Part shown: piece after piece, positions 32,057 to 44,985 of the stretch
How the letters are laid out: every line of letters begins with the position of its first letter
How positions within the stretch are numbered: position 1 is the stretch's first letter
Assembly: GCA_039090855.1 (NCBI GenBank)
Contig: CM077022.1
Span: forward strand, 72,688,971-72,752,970
Direction: 5' to 3'
DNA: 64,000 nt
Source: Macrothele yani
Taxonomy: Eukaryota > Arthropoda > Arachnida > Araneae > Macrothelidae
The notes under the pieces: generated by a model
The model's database searches: none
What the model saw: the letters and a program-made list of their open reading frames with translations, nothing else
What the model was told of the DNA's origin: nothing
Made by a program: the position numbers and the translations under genes

Positions 32057-33156
32057 TACATATTATATAGGTTTTGTCAGCAATTCGGAGTTTTCTCTTA
32101 AAATTGCTTTCCTAAATCTTTGGCTTTAAAAATGTTTGCAGCCTGTTGTTTTTGAGTGAATGACAAATATCTTATCTTAAAAATATTTGCAGCCACCCAA
32201 TTGTTGTGCCATACCAAAAATTTAATATTTTATTCTGTTCCAAGAAAATGTAAGTCAATATTCATGCTTAGTGATAAGACAGAATTTTGTTGTTGTTTTT
32301 TCACAAATGTTTGAATCAAGAATTCAATGGCAGAGCTACATGCACTAAGAGGGGTTTGGGGTGGGGGGGGGGGGGGTTAATATCACATTTCAATTCTGAG
32401 TTACACCAGTTTTGAAGCTTTATGTGACCGTTTGTTTAACAATGAAAGTCACTCAATGTTGTCTTGAATTTTGTGGATGCCTTTGACAATTAAAGGTGAT
32501 GACATGTATCTGTTCAAGAAGGCATGTTTAAAGTTTATACACAGTGACTCAATGACTAAGGTAACATCAGTTTTAATGCATTATGTTTAAATAGCATTGT
32601 TGATTTACTCATTTAAACACATTTAACAATATTTTTGTTCTACATGCTGAATGAATCTTTTTCCTTTTCTTTCCTGATTAGTTAGTTCAGTTACTAGGTA
32701 AATTTACCAGTTGTCAAACTAATGTGACACAATCATGTGAGTGTCTAATAAACTATTTAATGCAAAAATCATTGTCTCTCTTGAAAATTTTATTATCCAG
32801 GTTTTTTCCACTCTCAACAACTTGACTGTTGAAAATTTTACTTAAAAAAAGGTATGATTCAAAAATTACCGGCATTCCTCACTGTTACAGGGTCATATTG
32901 TGAATTTCAGCTTGTAAATGCAGTTTTCATGGCATGAATAATTGGAGTTATTTTTAGTTGAAAAGACTGATTTATGCAATCGAAAATTTCTGAATGAAAA
33001 TAAAGTGAGAAATATTAAACAGACATTTTTTATAGAAGAATGTTCAAGAAAAAAGTATAAATAAATGGGTGGATGAATGAAGCAGAATCTGCTGAAAAGG
33101 AGAAAAAAAATCAATTCTGTTTTTAAGTTTTTAATTTCAAGTATTACTGTGTGATG
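32057..33156. other. no gene seen
   Basis: AT-rich, with a G13 run near 32360. Nothing recognised. Confidence 0.6.
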
Positions 33157-33158
33157 TA

Positions 33159-34349
33159 CAATGAAGTGCCAGAAAAACTGGTACACCAGTCTAATACTTG
33201 GTAGGTCCCCCATGGGAGCGCAGGACTGCAGAAATACGACGGGGCATGGACTCCACTAGTTTCTGGAAATATGCTGTAGGCAATGCACACCATACTTCCT
33301 GCAGAGCGTTACACAATTCGGGTGTATTCCGAGGTCTCCAATTCCTGTGTTCGATAGCGCGTTGCATGGCATCTCAAATGTGTTCTATCACATTCAGATC
33401 TGGGGACTTGGGTAAGAATGGCAACACCCCAAACTCAGATGAATGCTCCTCTAACCACAATGTGGCATCCCGACACTTGTGTGGTGGTGCATTGTCCTGT
33501 TGGAACAGGCCCAACCCATCAGCATGAATGCAGGACATGAACGGGTGTACCTCGTCAGAAAGGATGCGCACATAGCGTTGGCCAGTCACAGACGTTTGTA
33601 AACGTACCAGGGGTCCCAGTGAAGTCCAGCTAAACACGCCCCATACCATTACGGACCCCCCCCCCCCACCCACCAGCCGGTACAGTTCCCTGTTGACAGG
33701 CGGGATCCATGGCTTCATGGGGTTTGCGCCACACACGAATCCTTCCACCTGCCCGATACAGTTGGAAACGCCACTTGTCAGTCCAGGCTACTTGTTTCCA
33801 GTGGCGCAAAGCTCTGTGTCGTGCACCTATCAAGGGGACTCGAGTTGGGCGTCGGCTCCCAAACTCCATATCGTGCAGGGTACGTTGCACAGTCCGGATG
33901 CTGACGCTTGTTGAGGCTCCAGCATTGAATTCCGATGATACCTGCGAGAGTGTTACACGCTTATCGCGTGAAACGATTCTTGACAGCCGACGATGGTCAC
34001 GTTCACCCAAGGTCTTTTTACGACCACATTGGTATCGTAGGTTGGAGGTTTTGCCGGAATTCTTGTAGTCACGATACACCCTTTCAATGGTTGTCCGTGA
34101 AAATCCGAACTTCGTTTCTACCTCCAAAATACTATGGCCCATCTCATGAGCGCCAACTATGACACCGCGTTGAAAATTGCTTAAATTGTTATTACTTGTC
34201 ATTCTCATGTCGAAAACAGCTCCGACAGCTGGCAAAGATGTCTATCACTTTATATACCCACTGGCGAACGCAACCGAGTATGTGCATAGGTGACGTTGCT
34301 ATGTATTTTGCATAAGCTCATCTGTGCCAGTTTTTCTGGCACTTCAGTG
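33159..34349 (-). mobile_element. Tc1-type element (DD36E) with TA duplications
   Basis: The inverted ends are CAATGAAGTGCCAGAAAAAC and CAGTGAAGTGCCAGAAAAAC (minus-strand reading at the right), each flanked by TA (33157-33158, 34350-34351). 1191 bp. Confidence 0.94.
33191..34208 (-). pseudogene. Tc1-type transposase (DD36E), frameshifted
   Basis: From 34208 downward: NLSNFQRGVIVGAHEMGHS, GERDHRRLSRIV, Asp 1 in AWTDKWRFQL (usual ES replaced by KW), RKPHEAMDP. A cytosine run at 33656-33668 shifts the frame. Then GGSVMVWGVFSW, Asp 2 in FQQDNAPPHK and Glu in NVIEHI, where Trp has become TGA, then VESMPRRI and GGPTKY. 36 residues separate Asp 2 and Glu. Confidence 0.9.
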
Positions 34350-34411
34350 TATGTGAAGTACTACAGAGGTAACACACATGTCACAATGCCAAGTAGCAGT
34401 GATAAGCCCAT

Positions 34412-34486
34412 GCTGCCATAGCTTAATTGGGAAAGCATTCGGCTCCAGAGCAGGAGGATGTGGGTTTGAGTACTGCCCCCTGGCCA
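34412..34486 (+). repeat. tRNA-like sequence (second SINE family or tRNA pseudogene)
   Basis: A box-like TAGCTTAATTGG at 34419 and B box-like GGGTTTGAGTAC at 34462 lie 43 bp apart, as in tRNA genes. The acceptor stem does not close well, and the anticodon could not be assigned. Distinct from the abundant SINE. Confidence 0.5.
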
Positions 34487-35375
34487 AATTTGTGTTTTCA
34501 CAACTGCCTGTGTGAAAACCACGAAGAATGTTATTTTTGATAACAGTTTTAACCCTGTTTTCTGGGACAACATTAAATTCTCAGAAGTGCTGCAGATTGT
34601 GACATGGCAGAAACGTGAAATCACTGCTAAAAATTTCACGTTATACTGTACAAATTTGGCTTTTAACTTACTGCTGGCCTTCTCTGAGGAAAATGTCCCT
34701 CAAGACCACCACGAATAGCAGTCGCCACCCTTTACCTTAACCTTCCAGCTACAATGGGGACGAAAGAGAGAATCACCTAAGAATCAACAACATGTGTTAG
34801 TACAGTGAAAAAGTACCCATAAAAACATAGAAAAATGTGTGATGATGAAACCCAAATTTAGCCGGCCACTTCCTGATCAAAAAGCAGGCAAGAGAGAAAG
34901 CAAAGGCTCAAAAACCATGACATACAAATGGAAGACATATGTCCTAACAAAGTTCACGTGCCCGGACATGACAAGTCACTGGGAAAAAGAAACAGTGATG
35001 GACCTTCCTCTCGTTCTCGATAACTTAGCAGATATAAATGCATGGTTCAGAAACGGGGGGGGGATTTAATGGCTATTTACTGAGAGAATGGTATCACACA
35101 CAAACTTACACAACTGCTGAGCAATTGTTGTTTGGGGGGGTGTTCGAGGGGTAAGCATGATATCAGCATAAGAGCCACAGAGGGCAAACTGCACTTATTT
35201 TACCCTAACAGCAGTGATGCCACACAAAAATTTTTGGAGCTTTATTGTAACCTTTAAAATTGATAGAGTGGATAGAACTGTATGGAAATTTCTGTTGCTT
35301 ATGAATTAAATGTTATACCTCATTGTGATGTTATTTATATTTAAGCATGTGTGTACATGATATACTGAACAAAGA
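34487..35375. other. no gene recognised
   Basis: Open frames of 68 and 76 codons show nothing familiar. 34487-34740 may be the body of the tRNA-like repeat. Confidence 0.45.
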
Positions 35376-35650
35376 CAAATAAAGGTAACTTGATCACGCT
35401 AGTTACGTTAAATGAAAACTTTTACAAAAAGCTCGTAAGTTGGAAGCTTTCGACCTTATCTTAGGTCTTCATCACGCCAATGGAGGACTAAGCAACAATC
35501 TTAGTCCTCCATTGGCGTGATGAAGACCTAAGATAAGGTCGAAAGCTTCCAACTTACGAGCTTTTTGTAAAAGTTTTCATTTAACGTAACTAGCATGATC
35601 AAGTTACCTTTATTTGTTAATATTGTTACGTGTTTTGCCCATCATCGTCA
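35376..35650. repeat. Penelope-like terminal repeats as a palindrome
   Basis: Two 117-bp arms (35376-35492 and 35500-35616), inverse with one mismatch, are separated by CAACAAT. Each arm matches the terminal repeat of the Penelope-like element at 58990-59145. The right side continues to CATCATCGTC at 35650, the same end as there. No coding sequence between. Confidence 0.92.
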
Positions 35651-36945
35651 AAACTGAACAAAGAAAATTACATTACCTTAATTCAAAAAAAGCAAAACAA
35701 GAGATATGGCTTAGAACTTGGGAGTCTTCTGGTTTTACGTGCAAGTCTTACCAGGACTTTTAGCATTTTGTTAACAGGCAGGTCAGCAACTTCAAGTCAT
35801 TACTGTCTATGTACAGTGATGGTTCAAACAGTTCAGTTTCTTCAAAGTCAGAAAAATGAACAGAAGAAGAAAGCTTCACCATAAAATTTCCGAAAACTGT
35901 AGTGTTTTCTATGAAAATTCAGAATTCAATAAAATGTGGATTTCTGGACAAATATGAATGAAAAATCTGAGAATTAACAGAACATAACCTTGATTTAGTA
36001 TATGGAAACAGAACTTTAAAAAAAGTAGTTTTACAGCACAAGGGAAACTACTGGAGACAGTAATTAACAGAATCGACTCGGCAAACTTCAGAATTCATCA
36101 TTGAAGGGAAATTAACGAATCACACCATCGCACACACACACAAAGCTTCAACGCAAGGAAAAAAGGCTGTTCTACAGTTTCTATAATACTGGGCAGTAGA
36201 ATGTCCTATAATTATGTGCATGTCATCATCCTGGTTAAAATTAATATGATAGTCTACTTTCTAATGCCCTAAGCAGTTAGGAGGCTTAAAATTAAGAGAC
36301 TCAAGGCAGGAAGGTGGGCAGGTATTGGGCACCCTGTGGAGAATGGTTTACTGGGAGGTACAAATTTTGAACCTCTCAATTGGCCCACGTACTACTGTGC
36401 ATTCCCTTGGGCATTTCTTGCTGCTACATGTCCCCTGCCCTTTCACCTTGATTCCCACATCTGAAAACAGTCATTTGGCTGGCTTTACATGACCTAGCCA
36501 GAAACAGTTCTATTTTCTTTGCGATAAAAAATTTAAAAGAATTATCACTGATATTTTTTATGCTCTTAACAAAAATTTCAAAAAACCTGGGAGATTGTGA
36601 CAATAAATCGAGAAATTAAGAGACTGCATTAAAGATACAGATTCTCCCAGGAAAAACGGTATGGTTGGCAGTTATGAAAGCAAATAAACGTCACTAGGTG
36701 GAGCAAACTAAAGTGGGTGCCGAAACAACTCATATCCTGTGATCTGTATGGTGGTCTTCACAATCTAGGTGTGACTCAGTGCATTGCCCTGAAGGAGAAA
36801 GGCACCTTTTCACAGTTTTCCCATACCTCTTTTCCTTGTTGGCTGCACAAAGTTGGCATATGAGGTTTGTGTAGTACGAGTCATTGAAAACGGTGCTCTT
36901 TTCCAGGTAGTCAATCATGACGATGTCTTCTGCGTCACAAAAAAC
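35651..36945. other. no gene seen
   Basis: AT-rich; no similarity recognised. Confidence 0.55.
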
Positions 36946-38217
36946 CAGGAGGCCCGTCCCTAGAAGTTCTGCTGCCCTCAGGCAAGGGATGCAGTGCTAC
37001 CCATAGCGTATAAGTAAATAGAAAAATAACTGTATTAATGTAATTTTAGTATTAAACTGTTGCATTCCAAAATACTTACGAAAAACAATTAAAACCCACT
37101 TTTAATTTAAATATAATTTTATTATTGAACTATTGCATTATAAAATGCCTATAAAAACAATTTAAAATCTACTTTTCTTGCGTTTTTTTTTTTTTTTTTT
37201 GCTGCAAAATCTTAAAACAATATCTTTTAGATTTAGACTATAGAGCCATTTTGGCATCAATTGATAAAATGGAAAGTCCTACTACTCTTTCTTCAGTTAT
37301 AGTTGACCTTAGATGGTTCTTTATAAGCATTAACTTTGAAAAACTCCTTTCGGCACTGGCAACAGTTACTTGTATTGTCAAAAGAAAACACGCTATGCAG
37401 TTTCTGTGTTTGGATAAATTTCTTTTAAATTGCAGTCACAAATTAGTTTTAGCACATCTTGTGGTCAAGATTTTTGGTCAACAAGTCGGCACAACAACTG
37501 TAATTCTTCAAAGAGTTCCACTGCATCAATATCGGATGTATCATCATTCGCCGTGAGAACAATTTCCAAATCGTTGCAATTCTGGACATCCAGTTAACTA
37601 AAGAGCTAATTTCAAACAAAAACTTGAAATGTGAACTATGATGTTCTATTTTCTCAAAACGATCTTGTATTGAATTTTATAGCTGCGTCTACAACAACTG
37701 TGTTGAAAAAGTAAATTTCAATTTTTTTTTATTTCTGGATTATGGAGCGGTGTTTCATCTTTACTTTCATAATCATATTGCTTTCTTTTTTATTCATCTT
37801 CAAACTTGTTTTTTTTGTAGGAAATAACGGAGTTATTTCTAAGACAGCTGAAACTTGCATGCTGCTAACTTTACTTTAGCAAATCCATTTTTCCGATAAT
37901 CTTTTAAAAACTTCAATACACCCAAAAGTGACGTAACATCAGCCTGTATGTCGAAGTTTATGGATTGTAATTGATTATTCACTGGGTATATGATGCTTAA
38001 TATGTCATACCAAATGATAATGGAACATAAAAATTTTAAATTGCAAGTACTTCTCAATAGAGCACATGCATCAGATCTAGACATGTAAACTTTTTAAATT
38101 CTGATCTTCCTGAATTCCGAAGTACAAGAGAACTGAATCCAACCATTTTCTTTAAACATTTTGTACCGCCCTCAGGCATCGCCTAACTTACCTAACTAAT
38201 GCCTAGGGATAGGCCTG
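36946..38217 (-). mobile_element. hAT element with 8-bp target duplication
   Basis: The ends are CAGGAGGCCCGTCCCTAG and, inverted, CAGGCCTATCCCTAG. The flanking 8-mers are CAAAAAAC (36938-36945) and CAAAGAAC (38218-38225), one mismatch. An 8-bp duplication is the hAT hallmark. 1272 bp, so internally deleted relative to a full hAT. Confidence 0.85.
37220..38110 (-). pseudogene. hAT transposase remnant (ZMYM1-like)
   Basis: Upstream part: MSRSDACALLRSTCNLKFLCSIIIWYDIL without the bases between, then QLQSINFDIQADVTSL and FLKDYRKNGFAKVK. Downstream part at about 37240-37380: TVASAERSFSKLMLIKNHLR, ITEERVGLSILSI, the hAT C-terminal dimerisation domain. The catalytic core between them is degraded or deleted. 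Confidence 0.78.
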
Positions 38218-38225
38218 CAAAGAAC

Positions 38226-41200
38226 TGATATCATCTTGCCTGATGAAGAAACACAGAACTTCTTGGGCCAGGGAGGCAGAAAAAATTCATACTTTCACAT
38301 TGTTTCTTTAGTCTCTGGCAATATTGTTAATAGACTACAAGGCCACAATAAGGCCTTGTATTCTATTAACAATAACAAAGGGGAAAACATTTCGCCATTT
38401 GAAACAGTAAATCTTTCTAGTTGATATTTGGCAATATAGCCTGACTGCTATGGTATGATAAGCATTTTAGGAGGTTTTCAAGACACTTAACTAAAATATG
38501 AAAATATGCTCAATGAAATTAAATTAGTATTTTTGAAAAAAATCAGCACACACTATTCACATCATACAAAGAATTCTTGTATCTTCCCGACCAACAAGAA
38601 TGTGTTCTGTTAGGGCTGTAATCTTTTTTTAAGAAAGAAACAGTGTTTCTGGGTCCTAATGAATTATTTCATGTAATTCATAACAAAATAAAGCAACTTC
38701 ATTTATGTGCCATTCAGATCTAGAATATGACTTTGTTACCACAAAGTGCACACAAACAAGGTGATTTTAAAAAAAGCATCTACTGGATCTATTCCTTTTC
38801 AGTATCCATTACAAAACTTGCCAAAAATCTAAAAAGACAAAGTTTGGAAAACTAAAATTTTGCAGGCATGTGTGCAGAATTGAGAGACTGAGGGAGTAAT
38901 TGGAAAATGAGTCTCTCAAGAAAAACTGGAGTGTTGGTACCTTATGGAAAATTAAGATCTATTCCACCAGCTACGAATCTTAGTAACACAAAATGGCTAC
39001 ATTGTATTCACAAGATGTGCACAACTGTACCTATTCTTTTTAATATACAGTGATCAGTTTTAGAAACTGCAAACAAGTTGCGTAATATTCCTGAAAAGTA
39101 TTTACATACAGGAGCAGCTTCTGGTTAACAGTAGTACAAATGAGTCAACAAAACTAATTCCTGAGGTGAACAAAAATAGAATATGAATGGCTATCAGACT
39201 AGCACATGTAGCCTTCATATGTAATGATTTAGATAGCGATTCCAAATGACTTCAAGCATTTTGCAAACTTCATTTTCTGAACTGGTGCACTTTTATTTAC
39301 CTTAGGCCCATTAAACATGCCCAATTTCACATTTAAATTCACCTTACCCTGTAAAACTATGGTTGCTCTAAATGCTTTCACAACACAAATATTTTACTTT
39401 ATAAAATGTTTCATTTATTCATTCTTTCTTATAAACAATATAATTATTGTATTTCCACAGCAAAGGAACAAATCTATCTTGACACTCAATACTAAAAACA
39501 AATATTAGATTCTATACCTGGACTATAAGAATTTATCATGAAAAGCCAGAGCCAATAACTCAATGTTCAACAGTTCTAGATTTCACATTGACACAATCAA
39601 GATAATGTTAATCACAAAACATAATTTACAAATTTACATTATGCAACATGTGGTTGGATTTCCAGTCAGAAGAAATGTTCACTATTTACTAGTGATCTAT
39701 TTAAGAATGCACAAACATTCAATTTTTCAAAATCACAAATGTGTCATAGCAAAAAAATTAATATGCTAAGTTATAAAGTAGTAATTAAAACAAAAATTAA
39801 ATGGCAAACTTGATTAATAAAACATTTATATTTACATGGATTTGACAGTATTTTCAAAACATATACACAGAATGCAGAATTAAGTTTCTATAGAAATCTC
39901 ATTTACCATTGCTTTACAACTACTATGCTGTAAAAACAGGGGACAAAGAAAACACTTTTTATGCATAACAAGAATTGATCCACTTCGAAAAGCAATCTTC
40001 ATAATTCCAAAGTACTTTAAATAAAAAAAATTCTCACCCTTTTCCCCTAATTAAACTGCCATTATGGATTCACTGACTTGCATAGAAATTGTGGATATGC
40101 TACATAGAAGAGGTGAAGACAATATTCTTTGCCTTCTAAACAAACACTAAACTTCAACTATATCCAAGCACAAATACTACAAATCAGCATCAAAGTAAAA
40201 ATAACAACAGTGTACACACTTCTGCAAGCATCCAAAACTGCATAGCTCTAAGCCTTGACTACAAGAGCATAATTCTAATTTAGATCTCATTACAGGTATA
40301 TTCCTACCAATTAAAAAATTATTCACATTTTAACAATAGAAAACACAAACAGTTTTTAATTTCTAGAAGAGGAAGCACTGGAAGGAAAAATAAAACTAAT
40401 ATCTAACCATATGTATTACATGGGGAGCAATAAATTAATTGGACAGCAAGCTTAGTGACTGCAAATTTAAGAAAAATTTCCTAACTTGAGCAAAGCTGAA
40501 ATACAATATGCAGATATGTAGACATAAGTAAGTCATTTTGAATAATTATCTTTTGATCTCCATCATTTGAAAAAATTCACAGTTACACCCTTAAACTAAA
40601 ATAGTATTTTTAATAAAAAACACAAAAGCTCTTTAAGCATTTTTCACTGTCCAACTTCCATACTACATGATGAAATACAAAACTCAAATCAGACAAAAAT
40701 ATTTTTAAATATCAACCAATATATACAATTCCACATAGAAAGTACAAGACAGGAGCAAGTTTTTCAGGCTCCTGAAAAGCAGTGTGGGGCAGTGTGAGAT
40801 AGTCTCACCCTAAAATTCTTGAAACAAATTTCGTAACTCTGTGTTACATTCTAATCCACAAGTTTTGAAAAACATATCTAATATATTTTAATACTGACAA
40901 TTAACACCTTATTTTTTATATAAAAGTTCATGTTCAGTTCAATATTTCCTGATAGAAATACTCATATACCCAACTTACGGGATGTGTTTATGTCCTTAGA
41001 CTTTGTATATTAATTTATGTCACAATTGAAATTGCAATATGTTTAATAGTGAATCAACTGCCCATTCAATTATGCAGATTTCAGATTATCCAAGCTAGTT
41101 TGTGTTCAATAAATCATCCAGTTAACTGTCACTTAATATGCCATGAGCATAATATGCAGCAAAGACTTATAAATACAGAACAGAGAAAAATTTAAAACAT

Positions 41201-42120
41201 ACAGTTTTGGGAATAACAAGAATAAGGGGGTTCCATTATTTGTTAGCTTTTATATACACACCTCAGAGCTTTGTTAACTATGTTCTATTTACATGATAAG
41301 TTATGAACTAAAATTAGGATATGCACTATCACAATCTAAAACCATATCTTGAAAATAGTTTCATTTATAAGCAGTGCCCTTAGGTTTTGATATCAGCCAA
41401 TAGTTGGATCACTCAGTGTAGTTAACATTAACACACAGAGAGAAAATGGAACAAATGGACACTGATACATTAATGTCAAATAGAAAAAAATCATCCAATA
41501 GATTTGGATTGTTTTTATTTTAAATCTGATTATACTACTGTAAAAATAACCATTACAGTTACTAATCCTTCAGTTGAGAAGTCCAATATATATATTAAAA
41601 ACTTGTTTTCAAACAGCTATCAGGCTTCTCATGGCATAAACATTATTACCCTTAATGGTAAACTGACACACGCATTTACTACAAGTAGTGAATAAGAGTA
41701 CAATTACTAGTCTACCAAATATGCATATCATGTGTCTCACGGAGCGACAACGAGCGAAATACCTTTCAATATTAGGTAAACAATACCTTTGATATTATAT
41801 TTATATACTAGTCTACCATTTTACAAAAAGTTTCCAATACCTGTTATCTAATTTTTAAAGTTCGTAATATATAATACTAGGTTCAAACTTCAGGTTAGGT
41901 ACAGATAATGTGACAGCTTCAAGGTTCTATTTGCCTAAAGTCTGCAGGAGCCTAAGAAAAAGATCATTGGGGTATCATAAAACAATTCAAATAAGCATGT
42001 TTTTTCATTCCCTTTAGCAGCAAAAATAAAAAATACTGACATTTGCATAGGTCATACTTAAAGTAATGAGCAAAGCTGCATTACACAGGCAGATTGCTCA
42101 CTGGGAGAATGACAGTTCGT
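38226..42120. other. AT-rich DNA, no gene recognised
   Basis: Almost 3.9 kb at very low GC with only short frames. It could contain distal transcript sequence of Arp2 (minus strand), but no evidence was seen. Confidence 0.5.
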
Positions 42121-42139
42121 GGGTGGACAGGTCCCATCT

Positions 42140-43235
42140 CTCATCATGGCAATGAATGCTAAACGATGTCACCAGTGTCAGTCATGTGACCAGAAGCGAG
42201 AAAAGACGGCCAACAGTAACATATCATTCTGTCAGTGTGCTGTGATTCGTTTCCTTGTGAAAGAGGAAATTCCAGCTGCCGATATTCACTGTAGGCCACA
42301 CGCGGAGATGCGTGTATGGGTGCAAGATGGTGGATGAAACATTTTAAAAACAGTTTCACAGACATTAATGATCAGCCTCATAGCAGTCACCATCGAACAG
42401 CCTATACGGAACCCAACAAGAGTTGGTGCCTTAATTCGTGATGACAGACGAGCGACGGTGAAGGAAATTGCGGTGAACTTGGGCATAGGACATAGTGCAG
42501 TTCTGGAAATGATTAGCAGCTTGGGATATTGGAAAATTTGTGCACGCTGGGTCCCACATTTACTGACAGAAGACCACAAAGGCCAGCACAAAAACATCTC
42601 ATCACAACTGCTGGAGCTGTATCGAGATGCAGGGGGGGGGTTTGCACAGTATTGTGACAGGTGACTAAAGTTGGTTCCACCATTTTGAATCTGAAACAAA
42701 TCGTCAGAGCATGGAATGGCATTATCTCCATTCACCAAGCCAGAAAAAGCTTAAGACAGTTCCACCAGCAGCAAAGGTTATGGGAACTGTCTTTTGGGAC
42801 ACAGATGGGTGGCATTCTGGTTGATTTTTTAGAGCCTAGATGAACCATAACTGCAGCTCGTTATGTCTGAACATTAAAAAAAGCTCCACAGTGCACTGCG
42901 TGATAAGCAGCCGGGTAAGAAAGCCATCCACCAGCACAACAATGCTAGTTCTCACTCTGCTCGTTTGACCTTGGAAAAAATACACAAATTTGGATGGGAA
43001 CTTTTATCTCACCCTGCTTACAGTTCAAATCTGGCACTCTCCAACTGTCATCTTTTTAGATTCCTAAAGGACTAGATGCATGATCAACACTACCAGAGCA
43101 TGGAAGCAATACAGCAAACTGTGCGTCGGTGTCTTCGTACAACTGGAACAGAGTTCTTCCACAAAAGTATCTTTAAACTGCCAGAACGATGGGAAAATGA
43201 GTCCACAGAAATGGGGATTTTGAAAAAAAAATAGA
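42140..43235 (+). pseudogene. mariner transposase, degenerate
   Basis: Conceptual order: CAVIRFLVKEEIPAADIH and RWWMKHFKNSFTDI (first binding region), DDRRATVKEIAVNLGIGHSA, ICARWVPHLLTEDHK, ESETNRQSMEW, SPSQKKLKTVPPAAKVMGT, VFWDTDG, HNNASSHSARLTLEKIHKF where the usual D is changed, PAYSSNLALSN and LPERWENE. This is the SETMAR-like mariner layout with DD34D spacing expected. A G9 run at 42632 marks one frameshift; there are at least five breaks. Confidence 0.85.
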
Positions 43236-43824
43236 TTAATGTATGTAGTTAAGGTGTACTTATTTCTTCAATCATTGCAACTTGGAATTTTTAAAACATT
43301 GTTGCTCATTAATTTCAGCATAGCCCTCGTAGATAAGAATTATCACTTGTAAAAATGAAAATGATTGGAAAAACAAACACAAAGGGTAATGGCAAAAAAT
43401 CACAGCCAAATCTTCTCAAGTCATGTTGCATAGACACAAAAACATACACTAAAAACTGCTCACATTATAAGGATCCTCGCACACTGCAAAGCCTGTATAC
43501 TGATCACGAGGGAGAGTTATCAAAAGTAAGAAATTCAGCTGTTGGGCATAGTTTGAAAAGTGAACATTTTTTTTCTTTTTCCCCCTTTCTGAGAATTGCA
43601 TTCAAATTTTGCCAACACATTGGTGTTAATACCTACTGATCAATATGGCCATCATCTTAAAAACTTCAACTTCCCTGTAACATCTGATGACACTTACACC
43701 TTTATAAAATGAATTCCTTGAAAAATCATCTGCATGCCTTTAACCTTATTGAAGATAGAAGAACTTTTGAAGTTGGCTGCAAGAGTCAATCTTGCTTATC
43801 ATATATATATATATATACTATATA
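43236..43824. other. no gene seen
   Basis: AT-rich with a TA microsatellite at 43800-43820. Confidence 0.6.
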
Positions 43825-44025
43825 TATGTATAATTTGACAACCTCAATGATCATGGAAGGCTAGGAGAAGTTTAGTTGCACATCTTGGTCTTAGGTTACT
43901 GGTTCCTCGGAAGGCTGAGAGTCAGAACGATGGTTAAACATGTAACATCAAATTCACCAAGGATTTGAATGTAAGCCTAGTGGCATGAAGAGCCAAACAA
44001 CTGTGCCCTTAACCACCTGTAAATG
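43825..44025 (-). repeat. SINE, very old antisense copy
   Basis: GGTTCCTCGGAAGGCTGAGAG, TCACCAAGGATTTGAATG and CTGTGCCCTTAACCACCTG keep the order of body, B box and head of the antisense SINE. Confidence 0.55.
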
Positions 44026-44257
44026 GGTAAATCTTCATACACTTTAGGGGGTTTTCTCATACTGAAAACATATTCAACATACATGAGACTGACGAAGGAA
44101 AAAAAAGCTAAACTTTTTAACCGCATGTGTGAAAAATAAGAATGTGCTGCAAAACAGCGTGAATATAACGCGGCGTGAGAGAGACAAAATTGTTCACTGA
44201 AATTTATTATGCAAATATTAAGCTGTATTCAAAATACATATATATTTTTTACATTTA

Positions 44258-44294
44258 ACAGCAACACAGGATAAATGTAATCCTGTGTTGCTGT
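44258..44294. repeat. perfect 15-bp hairpin
   Basis: ACAGCAACACAGGAT and its exact inverse are separated by 7 nt, directly upstream of the tandem repeat pair. Confidence 0.95.
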
Positions 44295-44985
44295 TTACGA
44301 CGACCGGCGAAATGTACGCTCTGTCAGACTTCCATTTTAGGAACGTTTTCCTCCATTTTAAAGCTGCAAAACAAATATTTACGAAATAAAATTATATTTA
44401 ACAACACTATTGGTAGAAGAAGCACAGTGAGAAAAAAGGATAACGATTACAGGAGAAACCTTCACTCTGTCTAACTTCCGTTCCCAGAAGTTTTGAAAGT
44501 CTGAATTCCGCCCACCGACGGGAAAACTACCCGACCACCAATCCCTCCCAAATTTCTGTTCAGTTCTGCATTGTTCTCGAGAACCATCAAAATGGCGATG
44601 GAAATGGCGGAATTCTTCGAATCCACTGAAGAATCTCATGCCTGAAGATCACGGGAAAATTTGGGCGCCAACTTCCGTTTTTGGAAGTTTTCTTCCATTT
44701 TCAAGCTGAAATGCAAATATTTATGGAATAAAATTATATTTAACAATAATACTGTGCAGAAGAAACATCGTGAGAAAAAGAAATCACGAGTACGAGGGAA
44801 AATTTCCCTCCATTTAACTTCCTTTTTCGAAAAATGAAATACCATCCCCAGATCAAAAAACGACCCCCCCCCCCAACTAATCCTCTAAAATTTCTCTTCA
44901 GTTTTGCATCGACCTCGAGAATAACCAAATGATGACAAAAAAAAAAAAAAAGCGGAATTCCGCGAATCCGTGGAAGAATCTCATG
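44295..44985. repeat. tandem pair of about 350-bp repeat
   Basis: Two head-to-tail copies (about 44300-44640 and 44650-44985) share, in order, TTTTCCTCCATTTT or similar, AAATATTTA, AATAAAATTATATTTAACAA, AGAAGAA, GTGAGAAAAA, CTAACTTCC or TTAACTTCC, CTCGAGAA and GAAGAATCTCATG. A related pair lies inverted at 53930-54530. No protein recognised. Confidence 0.8.
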
